Assembly (NCBI RefSeq): GCF_904426505.1
Contig: NZ_CAJGBN010000007.1
Location: 38,293-102,292, forward strand
DNA: 64,000 bases
Direction: 5' to 3'
DNA from: Rubrivivax sp. A210
GTDB lineage: Bacteria; Pseudomonadota; Gammaproteobacteria; Burkholderiales; Burkholderiaceae_C
Below the pieces are notes generated by a model. It was not told where the DNA came from. It ran no database searches and saw only the letters and a program-made list of their open reading frames with translations. Both the position numbers and the translations under genes were made by a program. This document shows, one piece after another, positions 48,485 through 60,762 of the stretch (the first letter of the stretch is position 1; every line of letters starts with the position of its first letter).

Positions 48485-49303
48485 ATGAGCCTGCCCGCCC
48501 CACCCACCGCCGTCATCGCCGAAGACGAGCCGGTGCTCGCGCGCAGCCTGGCCCGCCTGCTGGCGCAGCTGTGGCCCGAGCTGAGCATCGTCGGCGTCGC
48601 CGATGACGGCCTGCAGGCCACCGAGCTGGCGCTGGCCCACGCGCCCGATGTGATGTTCCTCGACATCAGGATGCCCGGGCGCAACGGCATCGAGGTCGCC
48701 GAGGCCGTGGCCGATGACTGGCCCGAGGGCCGCGCCGTGCCGCTGTTCGTCTTCGTCACCGCCTACGACAGCTATGCGGTGCCGGCCTTCGAGCGCGCCG
48801 CGGTCGACTACCTGCTCAAGCCCGTCACGCCCGAGCGACTGCAGCAGAGCGTGGCCCGGCTGAAGGTGCGGCTGGCCGAACGCGCGGCCTCGCCGCAGGC
48901 CGGCGAGATGGCGGCGCTGATGGGCCGCATGCAGGCCATCGCCGCGCCGGAAGCGGTGCCCGAAGCGGAGCTGGCCGAACGCATCAAGGTCCTACGCGCC
49001 GGCGTCGGCAACACGGTGCGCATGATTCCGCTGGCCGAGGTGGTGTGCTTCGAGGCGACCGAAAAGTACGTGAACGTCGTGACACCCAGCGGCGAGGCCC
49101 TGGTGCGCATGAGCCTGCGCGAGCTGATGGCGCGCATCGACTCGAGCGACTTCATCCAGGTGCACCGCAGCGTGCTGGTCAACGCCAACGCGATCCAGAG
49201 CGCGACGCGCGACGAGAACGGCCACTACAGCCTGGCCGTGCGCGGCCTGCAGCGGCCGCTGAAGGTGAGCCGCGCCTTCGGCCATCTGTTCCGGCCTATG
49301 TAG
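48485..49303 (+). CDS. LytTR-type response regulator
   Basis: The 272-residue regulator has a receiver domain with the acceptor Asp in VMFLDIRMPGRNG at about residue 59 and the conserved Lys in YLLKPVTPERL. The C-terminal LytTR DNA-binding domain reads ECFEAT-type EVVCFEATEKYVNVVTPSGE, then SDFIQVHRSVLVNANAIQS. It would be phosphorylated by the LytS-like kinase encoded just upstream. LytTR regulators bind pairs of 9-bp direct repeats; none was identified here. The stop at 49303 overlaps the stop of the convergent Cj0069-like gene by eight bases. Confidence 0.92.
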   Translation: MSLPAPPTAVIAEDEPVLARSLARLLAQLWPELSIVGVADDGLQATELALAHAPDVMFLDIRMPGRNGIEVAEAVADDWPEGRAVPLFVFVTAYDSYAVPAFERAAVDYLLKPVTPERLQQSVARLKVRLAERAASPQAGEMAALMGRMQAIAAPEAVPEAELAERIKVLRAGVGNTVRMIPLAEVVCFEATEKYVNVVTPSGEALVRMSLRELMARIDSSDFIQVHRSVLVNANAIQSATRDENGHYSLAVRGLQRPLKVSRAFGHLFRPM

Positions 49304-50315
49304 TGGCCAGGGCTGTGCGCCGCCGCACGGCCGCCACCAGCGGCGCGACGGCCGAGGGCGGGAAGGGCGAGACGCTGCTGACATTGATCTCGCACAGCAC
49401 ATAGCGCGGCGTGCCGTCGGCGGCCGGCTCGCCGAACATGAAGTCGCAATCCCACAGCAGCGGCAGTTGCTCGTGCGCCAGGCCGACGCGCTCGCGCAAC
49501 TGCGTGATCCAGCTTGACTCGAGCTGCTGCCTCAGGGTTTGGAAGCCGGCCAGCTCGGGGCCGTGATAAAGCCGCGGCCCTGGCAGCGGCGCATCGGGAT
49601 GCAAGGCGTTGACGGCCTGGTGGCCGAAGCCGGCGACGCGGTCTTCCACCAGGTAGGCGCGCACCATGCCTTCGGCCAGCCGCGGCTGCCAGGCCTGGTC
49701 GATCATGTGGCCGCCGTTCGAAGGTTCGAAATAGGGCGCCAGTGTCGCCATCAGCGCGGCCATGTCCATCGGCAGCGGCGTGCTGCCCCGCTGGGCGTGC
49801 TGCACGGTCAGCATGCCGCCCGCGGCCTGCGCCACACGCCAGACGCCGATGCCGCTGTGGCCGCGGTGCTGCTTGAGCACGCGCGCACCCTGGCGCAGGC
49901 GCTGTGGCAGCTCGGCGGCCAGCTGGGACAGGCTGTCGACACGGCACACGTCGCAGCCGAAGGGCAGGTCGCGCGTCTCGAACAGCACGTCCTTGGTGCC
50001 CAGGCGCAGGATGGCCTCGGGGTGGGCGCTGACGAGGGTGCCCGCGCTTGCCACTTCGCGCAGCAGCGCATCCAGCCGGTCGCGCCGGCGGCCGTCCTCG
50101 ATGGGGTTGCACCACACCAGCACCGCCTGCACGCCGCGCAGCTGGGCAGCCACCTCGTCGGCGAAATCATCGTGGTAGACGGCGGGCTCGGCATGCACGC
50201 CGGCGGCGGCCAGGGCCTCGAAGAGGGCGGCGAAGCGGCTGGCCGCGGGGTCGGCAAGACTGCGGGCGGCGCGGTCGCCGGGGTAGAGCAGGGCAACGTG
50301 GTGCCTGGTGTTCAT
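49296..50315 (-). CDS. Cj0069 family protein (ATP-grasp-like)
   Basis: The 339-residue protein matches Cj0069-family proteins by VALLYPGD at the N-terminus, VLVWCNPIEDGRRRDRLDALL, HPEAILRLGTKDVL, GARVLKQHRGHSGIGVW (an ATP-grasp-like nucleotide loop) and LCEINVSSVSPFPPSA near the end. The Lys-rich glycine loop and terminal Asn/Glu resemble ATP-grasp ligases such as glutathione-synthase-like enzymes. The reaction is unknown. It lies 11 bases after the chromate transporter gene on the same strand, so the pair probably forms an operon; a link to oxyanion stress is inference. Confidence 0.72.
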   Translation of the reverse strand: MNTRHHVALLYPGDRAARSLADPAASRFAALFEALAAAGVHAEPAVYHDDFADEVAAQLRGVQAVLVWCNPIEDGRRRDRLDALLREVASAGTLVSAHPEAILRLGTKDVLFETRDLPFGCDVCRVDSLSQLAAELPQRLRQGARVLKQHRGHSGIGVWRVAQAAGGMLTVQHAQRGSTPLPMDMAALMATLAPYFEPSNGGHMIDQAWQPRLAEGMVRAYLVEDRVAGFGHQAVNALHPDAPLPGPRLYHGPELAGFQTLRQQLESSWITQLRERVGLAHEQLPLLWDCDFMFGEPAADGTPRYVLCEINVSSVSPFPPSAVAPLVAAVRRRTALATT

Positions 50316-50326
50316 CGAAGACTCCT

Positions 50327-51706
50327 TCAGCGCAGCAGAGTGCCGGCCCAGCTGGCCAGCAGCCCGACGGCCGCGCAGCCCGCCAGCAGCGGCAGCACGC
50401 CGACCTTGAAGCGGAACAGCGCCAGCGTGGCCGCCGCGCACAGTGCCGCCGACAGTGCATCGAAGCGCCCATCCCAGCCCTGGGGCCAGAACACATGCCA
50501 GGCGAAGAACAGTGCCAGGTTGAGGATCACCCCGACCACGGCCGCGGTGATGGCCGACAGCGGCGCCGTGAAGCCCAGCTTGCCGTGCGTGGCTTCGACC
50601 AGCGGCCCGCCGGCGAGGATGAAGACGAAGGAGGGCAGAAAGGTGAAGAAGGTCACCACGGTGGCTGCGAGCGCGCCGCCCAGGAAGAGCGCGTCGGGCC
50701 CCAGGGCCTGCTTGGCCCAGCCACCGACGAAGCCGACGAAGGCCACCACCATGATCAGCGGCCCGGGCGTGGTTTCGCCCAAGGCCAGGCCGTCGATCAT
50801 CTGCGGGCCGCTCAGCCACTGGTGGGTTTCGACCGCGCCCTGGTAGACATAGGGCAGCACCGCATAGGCGCCGCCGAAGGTGAGCAGCGCCGCCTTGGTG
50901 AAGAACCAGCCCATCTGCGTCAAGGTGCCGTGCAGGCCGTGGCTTGCCACCAGCGCTGCCATCGCCAGCAACCACAGGCCCAGGCCGGCGGCCAGCACGC
51001 GGGCCAGGTGGCGGCGCGAGAAGCGGGCATGAGGCGGCGTGGGCGTGTGGTCGTCGATCAGCGCCGGCCCGTAGCCGGCCTGGCCGCTGCCATGGCCGCC
51101 GCCGAGCGCAAACACCTGCGGCCAGCGGCGGGCGCCGAAGTGGCCGATCAGCGCCGCCGCGGCCACGATGGCGGGGAAGGGCGTGTCCAAGGCGAAGATG
51201 GCGATGAAGGAGGCGGCGGCGATGCCCCACATCCAGCGGTTCTTCAGCGCCCGCGTGCCGATGCGGTGGGCCGCGTGCAGCACCAGGGCCGTCACCGCCG
51301 GCTTGAGCCCGAAGAAGATGCCGGCCACCAGAGGCAGGTTGCCGAAGCGCAGGTAGATCCATGACAGCGCGACCAGGATGAAGAGCGAGGGCAGCACGAA
51401 CAGCGCGCCGGCGACGATGCCGCCCCAGCTGCGGTGCATCAGCCAACCTATGTAGGTGGCGAGCTGCTGCGCCTCGGGCCCGGGCAGCAGCATGCAGTAG
51501 TTGAGCGCGTGCAGGAAGCGCCGCTCGCTGATCCAGCGCCGCCGCTCCACCAGCTCGGTGTGCATGATGGCGATCTGCCCGGCCGGCCCGCCGAAGCTGA
51601 TGAAGCCGAGCTTGAGCCAGAAACGCAGCGCCTCGGCAAAGCCCACCGCGGCGGGGGGTGTGCTTGCGGCAAGGGGGGCAAGGGTGGCGGGCGTCTCGGG
51701 TGTCAT
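50327..51706 (-). CDS. chrA: Chromate transporter ChrA
   Basis: The 459-residue bidomain CHR protein has two homologous halves. Seen motifs: KLGFISFGGPAGQIAIMH, ALNYCMLLPGPEAQQLATYIG, and in the second half TKAALLTFGGAYAVLPYVYQG and MIDGLALGETTPGPLIMVVAFVG. ChrA removes chromate from the cytoplasm, driven by proton force. The start at 51706 (MTPETPA) is preferred over an upstream extension. The ORF precedes the Cj0069-like gene. No chrB is present, which is usual for some betaproteobacteria. Confidence 0.9.
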   Translation of the reverse strand: MTPETPATLAPLAASTPPAAVGFAEALRFWLKLGFISFGGPAGQIAIMHTELVERRRWISERRFLHALNYCMLLPGPEAQQLATYIGWLMHRSWGGIVAGALFVLPSLFILVALSWIYLRFGNLPLVAGIFFGLKPAVTALVLHAAHRIGTRALKNRWMWGIAAASFIAIFALDTPFPAIVAAAALIGHFGARRWPQVFALGGGHGSGQAGYGPALIDDHTPTPPHARFSRRHLARVLAAGLGLWLLAMAALVASHGLHGTLTQMGWFFTKAALLTFGGAYAVLPYVYQGAVETHQWLSGPQMIDGLALGETTPGPLIMVVAFVGFVGGWAKQALGPDALFLGGALAATVVTFFTFLPSFVFILAGGPLVEATHGKLGFTAPLSAITAAVVGVILNLALFFAWHVFWPQGWDGRFDALSAALCAAATLALFRFKVGVLPLLAGCAAVGLLASWAGTLLR

Positions 51707-51765
51707 CGCGTGCGGGCTGCGGGCCTGGCCCATGCTATCGAAACCGCTCCCGCTAGGATGGCAAC

Positions 51766-52446
51766 GTGTGTACGCGCTACATCTCGCCCGAAGACGCCGA
51801 CATCGAACGCCATTGGCACATCGGCGCCGGCCGCCCGCTGGGCTGGGCCCGCGATGTCCGCCCGCGCTCGCTGGCGCCCTTTGTGCGGGTGCGGCCGGGT
51901 GGGCCGGCGCGCGAACTGGTGGTCGGGAGCTGGTCGCTGCTGCCGGCCTTCGAGCGCAATCGCAAGCCGGCCTATGCCACCTGCAATGCGCGCTCCGAGG
52001 GCCTGCTGGAGGGGCGCGCATTCAAGCAGGCCTGGCTGCAGGGCCAGCGCTGCCTGATTCCGGCGCTCGCCTTCTTCGAGCCCTGCTGGGAGACGGGCCG
52101 CCATGTGCCCTGGGAGTTCCGCCGCGCCGACGGCGACCTCTGGGCCCTGGCCGGCCTGTGGAACTCCTGGCAGGACAGGGCGAGCGGCGAGATCGTCGAG
52201 ACCTACACCATGCTCACCATCAACGCCGACGGGCATGCGCTGATGGGGCGCATGCACAAGCCCGACCCCGCGCGCCCGCCCGACCGGCAGGACAAGCGCA
52301 GTGTCATCCCGGTCGAGCGCGCCGGCTTCGACCGCTGGCTCGGCGGCAGCGTCGATGAGGCGCGGGCACTGCTGTGCCTGCCGCCGGTGGAGCTGTTCGA
52401 GGCGCGCGGGACGGGCGAACCCGACCCGCAGGCCGCGCTGTTCTGA
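51766..52446 (+). CDS. SOS response-associated peptidase (SRAP/YedK family)
   Basis: The 226-residue protein begins MCTRY, so Cys2 is exposed after methionine removal as in YedK/HMCES, where it forms a thiazolidine crosslink with abasic sites. NARSEGLLEGRAFK supplies the Asn, ALAFFEPCWE the Glu, and MHKP the His of the active site. The usual second motif MCGRY has Thr in place of Gly. It protects single-stranded DNA abasic sites. The gene is divergent from chrA and converges with the thiolase gene with 10 bases between stops. Confidence 0.9.
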   Translation: MCTRYISPEDADIERHWHIGAGRPLGWARDVRPRSLAPFVRVRPGGPARELVVGSWSLLPAFERNRKPAYATCNARSEGLLEGRAFKQAWLQGQRCLIPALAFFEPCWETGRHVPWEFRRADGDLWALAGLWNSWQDRASGEIVETYTMLTINADGHALMGRMHKPDPARPPDRQDKRSVIPVERAGFDRWLGGSVDEARALLCLPPVELFEARGTGEPDPQAALF

Positions 52447-52456
52447 ATGTCCTGGC

Positions 52457-53679
<1,223 letters not shown>

Positions 53680-53683
<4 letters not shown>

Positions 53684-55728
53684 TGCGCCATCAGCGCGTC
53701 GAGATTGCCGAGCGCGAAGCCGTGGCCGGCCTCGCGCGCCATCGCCTGCAGTTGCGTCGCGAGTTCGGCGCGGTCCTGGCGGCGGGTCCAGAACACCGGG
53801 CCGCCCTCCCAGCGCGGGAAACCATAGCCCTGCACGAGCACGACGTCCACATCGGCCGGCCGGCTGGCCACGCCTTCGGCCAGCAGCAGTGCAGCCTCGT
53901 TGGCCATCGCCAGCAGGGCGCGGCGCTGGATCTCTGTGGCCGCCAGCGGCCGGCGCGTGAGGCCGCGCGCCTGGCTGGCCTCGTCCAGCAGGCCGCGCAC
54001 GGTGGCATCGGTGGCCTTGGCGGGCTTGCCATCGGTGTAGACGTAGTAGCCGGCGCCGGTCTTGCGGCCCAGCCGGCCCTGCTCGCACAGGCGGTCGAGG
54101 ATGGCGACATAGCGTTCGCGCGGGTCGCGCGTGGCGGCCTGTGCCTTGCGCATGCGCCAGGCGATGTCCAGCCCCGACAGATCGGCCACCGCAAACGGCC
54201 CCATCGCGAAGCCCATGGACACCAGCGCGCCGTCCACCTCCTCGGGCAGGGCGCCGTCCTCGAGCATGAACTCGCACTGGCGGCGGTAGGCGTTGTAGAT
54301 GCGGTTGCCGATGAAGCCGAAGGCGTTGCCGCAGGGCACGGGCGTCTTCTTCAGCTTCACGCCCAGGGCCATGCCGGTGGCCAGCACATCGGGCGCGGTG
54401 TGCGTGCCGCGCACCACTTCCAGCAACTTCATCACATGGGCGGGGCTGAAGAAGTGCAGGCCCAGCACGTCCTGCGGTCGCAACGTGGCTGCGGCAATGG
54501 CGTCGACGTCCAGGTAGGAGGTGTTGGTGGCCAGCACGGCACCGGGCCGCGCGTGGGCGTCGATCTGGCGGAAGACCTGTTGCTTGACGGCCAGGTCTTC
54601 GAACACCGCCTCGATGACGAGGTCGGCGGCGGCAAGCCGGTGCCAGTCCGTCGTGGATGCCAGCCGCGCCACGCTGTCGGCGGCCACCATCGCCTTCAGC
54701 TTGCCGGCGCCGACGCGCTCGCGGTAGTGATCGCCTATGCGCTGGCGGCCGCGCTCCAGTGCCGCCTCGTCCTGCTCCAGCAGCAGCACGTTCAGGCCAG
54801 CGTCCAGCGCCGCGATGGCGATGCCCGAGCCCATGGTGCCGGCGCCGATGATGGCCACCAGGTCCACGGTGCGCGGCGCGGCGGCCAGGTTGGCCGGCAG
54901 CCGGGTGGCCTCGCGCTCGGCCTTGAACTGGTAGCGCAGGGCCTGGGCCGCCGGCGAAGACAGCAGTTGCAGAAAGAGTTCGCGCTCGCGCTGCAGGCCT
55001 TGGTCGAAGGGCTGGGCGCAGGCCGCCACCGCATCCAGCGCCGCGCCATGGGCCGGCTGCAGGCGCTGGCGCGGGTGCAGCCTGGCGCGCTGGGCTTCGA
55101 CCGCGGCCTGCAGCGCCGCGGCATCGGGCTGGCGGTGGCGGGCCAGAGGGAAGGGCGCACCCGCCTCGGCGAGGGCCAGCGCGCGGTTCACGGCGGCTTC
55201 GATCAGTTCACCGTCGACCACGGCGTCGAACAGGCCCGAGGCGGCCAGCTCCCGCGCGCCCTTGGGCTGGCCTGTGAGGATCAGGGCCAGTGCCGTCTCG
55301 GCAGCGACGAGGCGGGGCAGGCGCTGCGTGCCGCCCGAGCCGGGGATCAGTCCCAGCGTCACCTCGGGCAGGCCGACGCGGGCCGCGGCCAGCGCGACAC
55401 GGCCTTGGCAGGCCAGGGCCAGTTCCAGCCCGCCGCCCAGCGCCACGCCGGCGATGGCCGCGACCACCGGCTTGGTGCTGGCCTCGATGGCGGCCAGCAC
55501 ATTGGGCAGGATGGGTTCCTGGAACTGCAGCGGCGTGCCGAACTCGCCCACATCGGCGCCGGCCGAGAAGGCGCGCTCGCTGCCGGTGATGACGATGGCG
55601 CGCACGGCGGGGTCGGCCTGGGCTGCGGCCAATTGCTGCACGATGTGCTGGCGCAGCGCGTGGCCCAGGCTGTTGACGGGCGGGCGGTCGAGCCGGATGA
55701 GGGCGACGCTGTTCTGGATGCTGAGCAT
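53680..55728 (-). CDS. FadJ-like enoyl-CoA hydratase/3-hydroxyacyl-CoA dehydrogenase fusion
   Basis: The 682-residue protein has an N-terminal crotonase domain (GSERAFSAGADVGEFG, GVALGGGLELALACQGR, LGLIPGSGGTQRLPR) and a C-terminal dehydrogenase: the NAD loop IIGAGTMGSGIA, NTSYLDVDAIAA, LHFFSPAHVMKLLEVV and CGNAFGFIGNRIYNAYR. It hydrates enoyl-CoA and oxidises the 3-hydroxyacyl-CoA. The length is close to FadJ. Its stop overlaps the thiolase start. It follows the ACAD gene by 21 bases, so one transcript covers the beta-oxidation spiral. Confidence 0.93.
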
Positions 55729-55749
55729 GGGGTGTCTCCGTGCGGGGCT

Positions 55750-56910
55750 TCAGGCTTCGCGCATCAGCTGCTTGCCGATGACGAGTTGCTGGATCTGCGT
55801 CGTGCCCTCGTACAGGCGCAGCAGGCGCACATCGCGGTAGAAGCGCTCGACCTTGTACTCGTTGATATAGCCGGCGCCGCCGTGGATCTGCACGCCGCGG
55901 TCGGCCACGCGGCCCACCATCTCGGTGGTGAACAGCTTGGCGCAGGAGGCCTGCATGCTGACCTCGGGGTCGCTCACGCCCGGCGGCTTGGCGTCGTAGC
56001 GGCGGGCGATGGCCTGCACCATCGACCAGCCAGCCAGCAGCTCGGCCTGGCAGTCGGCGAGCATGGCCTGCACGAGCTGGAAGTCGCCGATGCGCTGGCC
56101 GAACTGCTTGCGCTGCTGGGCATAGGCCACGCTCTCCTGCAGGATGCGCCGGGCCATGCCACAGGACAGGGCCGAGACGTGCAGGCGGCCGCGGTCCAGC
56201 ACCTTCATCGCCGTCTTGAAGCCCTTGCCGGGCTCGCCGCCGATGAGGTTGGCCGCCGGCACGCGCACATGGTCCAGGTTGACATCGCAGGTCTTGGTGC
56301 CGCGCTGGCCCATCTTCTTGTCGGCCTTGCCCAGGCTCAGGCCGGCCAGGCCGGCCGGCACGATGAAGGCCGAGATGCCGCCGGCGCCGGGGCCGCCGGT
56401 GCGCGCCATCAGCGTGAAGGCGCCGGCGCGCGGCGCGTTGGTGATGAAGCGCTTGCTGCCGCTGATGAGGTAGTCGCTGCCGTCGGCCACCGCACGCGTC
56501 TTGAGCGAGGCGGCGTCCGAGCCGGCGTCGGGCTCGGTGAGCGCGAAGGAGACAATGAGATCGCCGCTGGCGATGCGCGGCAGGTACTCGGCCTTCTGCT
56601 CGTCCGTGCCGTCCATCAGGATGCCCTGCGAGCCGATGCCGATGTTGGTGCCCACCACCGAACGAAAGGCCAGCGCCGTCTGGCCGAGTTCGTAGGCGAC
56701 CTCGCACTCCTGCGCCATCGACAGGCCGATGCCGCCGTATTCCTCGGGGATGGAGATGCCGAACAGGCCCAGCTCCTTCATGTCGGCCACGATGTCGGCC
56801 GGCACGGCGTCGTGCTCTTCCACGGCATCTTCGGCCGGCACCAGGCGTTCACGCACGAAGCGCTGCACGCTGTCCCTGAGGATCTGGAAAGTCTCTTGAT
56901 CGAGCGACAC
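55750..56910 (-). CDS. Acyl-CoA dehydrogenase
   Basis: The 386-residue flavoprotein has GISIPEEYGGIGLSM for the N-terminal helices, FALTEPDAGSDAAS for the flavin loop, SGSKRFITNAPRAG, GMARRILQESVAYA with the mid region, and the C-terminal GAGYINEYKVERFYRDVR. It introduces the double bond in an acyl-CoA, passing electrons to electron-transfer flavoprotein. It opens the beta-oxidation operon, divergent from a LysR gene across 111 bases. A GGAG sequence lies before the start. The chain length is not readable. Confidence 0.94.
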   Translation of the reverse strand: MSLDQETFQILRDSVQRFVRERLVPAEDAVEEHDAVPADIVADMKELGLFGISIPEEYGGIGLSMAQECEVAYELGQTALAFRSVVGTNIGIGSQGILMDGTDEQKAEYLPRIASGDLIVSFALTEPDAGSDAASLKTRAVADGSDYLISGSKRFITNAPRAGAFTLMARTGGPGAGGISAFIVPAGLAGLSLGKADKKMGQRGTKTCDVNLDHVRVPAANLIGGEPGKGFKTAMKVLDRGRLHVSALSCGMARRILQESVAYAQQRKQFGQRIGDFQLVQAMLADCQAELLAGWSMVQAIARRYDAKPPGVSDPEVSMQASCAKLFTTEMVGRVADRGVQIHGGAGYINEYKVERFYRDVRLLRLYEGTTQIQQLVIGKQLMREA

Positions 56911-56967
56911 CTTGTCTCCTGCGCCGGGGGCTGTTGTTGGGGGCGGATTGTTGAGTCATCGAATATG

Positions 56968-57003
56968 CTTGACAATCACAATGAATGCGACATGTCTGTC
57001 AAG
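56968..57003. promoter_or_regulatory. Inverted repeat in the divergent ACAD/LysR promoter
   Basis: CTTGACA at 56968 and TGTCAAG at 56997 form perfect 7-base arms around 22 bases in a strikingly AT-rich stretch. Each arm contains TTGACA, a -35 sequence, on its own strand, so the repeat may mark facing promoters or a LysR-type site. Confidence 0.45.
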
Positions 57004-57021
57004 TAATTTTGACGGTACGCC

Positions 57022-57918
57022 ATGGACCCCCAGTCTCTCTCCCTCTTTGTCGACATCGTCGAGGCCGGCAACCTCAGTGCCGCCGCGCGCAGCCTGAAGA
57101 TGAGCCGCGCCAACATCAGCTACCACCTGGGCCAGCTGGAGAAGTCGGTGGGCCAGCAGCTGCTGCGCCGCACGACGCGGCGCGTCGAGCTCACCGAGGT
57201 CGGCGAGCGCCTGTACCGCCACGGCCTCGTGATCCGCGACGAGGTGCTGGCGGCGCGCGAATCGGTGGCCCAGCTGGGCAAGGGCCTGCACGGCTCGGTG
57301 CGCCTGAGCCTGCCCACCGGCTTCGGCCATCTCGTGATGTCGGGCTGGCTGATCGACTTCAAGCGCCAGTACCCCGACATTGCCCTCGACCTGCTGTTCG
57401 AGAACCGCGTCGACGACCTGCTGCGCGACGAGGTCGACGTGGCCGTGCGCGTGATGTCCGAGCCACCGCAGCAGATGGTGGCCACCGAGCTGGCGCGGGT
57501 TCGCTATGTCACCTGCGCTTCGGTGGAATTCGCCCGCTCCCATGCCATGCCGAGCCGCCTGGAGGAACTGGCCCAGCTGCCGCTCATCACCTCGGCGGTG
57601 GCCGGGCGCAACCTGCGCGTCTCGGCCTACCAGGGCGAAGAGCGGCGCGAGCTGACGCTGCATCCCACGCTCGCCTCCGAGAACTTCCAGTTCCTGCGCG
57701 AGGCCATCCTCGCCGGCCTGGGCGTCGGCCTCGTGCCCGACTACGTGGTGCAGCAGGAAGTGCGCGAAGGGCGGGTCGTGATGTCGCTGGGCGATTGGCG
57801 GCTCAGCGTCTTCGGCACCCGCATGTTCCTGCTGCGCATGCCTGATCGCTACCAGACACTGGCCATCCGCACCCTGATCGATTTCGTCGTTGCCAGGGCG
57901 CGGGCCTGGGCGGGTTGA
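57022..57918 (+). CDS. LysR family regulator
   Basis: The 298-residue regulator has the HTH LSLFVDIVEAGNLSAAARSLKMSRANISYHLGQLE split over residues 5-42 and a LysR substrate domain (LPTGFGHLVMSGWLIDFK, REAILAGLGVGLVPDYVVQQEV). It is divergent from the acyl-CoA dehydrogenase operon and likely controls it, with the inverted repeat at 56968-57003 as a candidate site. The effector could be an acyl-CoA or a dicarboxylate. The sequence belongs to the CrgA-like side of LysR. Confidence 0.9.
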   Translation: MDPQSLSLFVDIVEAGNLSAAARSLKMSRANISYHLGQLEKSVGQQLLRRTTRRVELTEVGERLYRHGLVIRDEVLAARESVAQLGKGLHGSVRLSLPTGFGHLVMSGWLIDFKRQYPDIALDLLFENRVDDLLRDEVDVAVRVMSEPPQQMVATELARVRYVTCASVEFARSHAMPSRLEELAQLPLITSAVAGRNLRVSAYQGEERRELTLHPTLASENFQFLREAILAGLGVGLVPDYVVQQEVREGRVVMSLGDWRLSVFGTRMFLLRMPDRYQTLAIRTLIDFVVARARAWAG

Positions 57919-58127
57919 GGCGCGGCGACTGCCGTTGTTCGCCCCCTGGATCGGCGGCCCCTGAAGGCCCTGTCTGCGCGTATCTCCCGCCCGGGCGCCG
58001 GATTGCGCGGAGTAAGCTCGCGCCCGTTCAGGGGCTGCGGGCCGTCGTTCATGGCGGCTGTTCCCGCCCCCGGATTCGCACCGCAACGACAAGGGCAACC
58101 GCCGCACACAGCCAACGGGACAGCGCG

Positions 58128-60206
<2,079 letters not shown>

Positions 60207-60243
60207 TCTTGCGGAACCGCTGCCCAGCGCGCCTTGCGGCCGC

Positions 60244-60417
60244 TCGAGCGCGCTGAGGATGGAGTCGGCGACAAGACAGATCGCCGAGAGCGGCGACATG
60301 CTGGTGGACATCTCCAACCGGCTGGGGTTTGAGTCGCCGGGCAACTTCACGCGCTTCTTCAAGCTGCAGCAGGGCTTCTCGCCCAGCCAGTACCGGCGCA
60401 ATGTCACGGTGCTTGCG
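60244..60417 (+). repeat. Direct repeat, left copy (174 bp)
   Basis: Left copy of a direct repeat shared with 63827-64000; only positions 60251 and 60272 differ (C here, T there). The right copy is inside the intact araC gene, so this left copy is the displaced one. The repeat may continue past the window edge on the right, so its true length is unknown. Confidence 0.9.
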
Positions 60418-60495
60418 CGCGGTCCGGCTGTCACCACGCTGGCGCCGGTGTTCGGCCTCGACTGCTGGGGTGCCGGCCTGAGCCTGGTTGCCTGA
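60244..60495 (+). pseudogene. Orphan C-terminal AraC fragment
   Basis: The frame runs from TCG at 60244 to TGA at 60493 and encodes the last part of an AraC-type HTH (DISNRLGFESPGNFTRFFKL, QGFSPSQYRRN). Its DNA is nearly identical to the araC gene at the right edge: 60244-60417 matches 63827-64000 with two transitions, both changing residues (Val to Ala and Ile to Thr). The match starts sharply at 60244. No promoter or start precedes it, so it is not a functional gene. It may show a duplication that spans 3.58 kb with ribBA between the copies. Confidence 0.75.
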
Positions 60496-60762
60496 AGGCG
60501 CCGCACCGGTCTTGGCTGGTCCGGGCGATCCCCTGGGGGCGGCCTGGGCAGACTCGCCTCGTCGGCTTCGGCAATGCGAGGCGCCTTGATTGCAATTCGA
60601 GGCACACCCTGACTCCAGGCCAATTCGGGTGATTGACGGCCATGGCCCGCGGCAATGCGCCTCGAAAGAATGCATTCACCGCGCAGGGCCAGTCCACGCG
60701 CCGGCTCGGCGCAGCGAGACCTGGCCAGGCGAAAGCGCCTACCAGGAACGAGGAGATCGATG

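Noticed and set aside
60723..60738. Possible sigma-54 promoter before ribBA
   Set aside because: GG and GC are spaced by 10 bases, but the remaining consensus positions fit poorly and the site lies too near the start codon.
60418..60762. FMN riboswitch before ribBA
   Set aside because: None of the conserved RFN elements are present and no multi-stem fold was apparent by eye.
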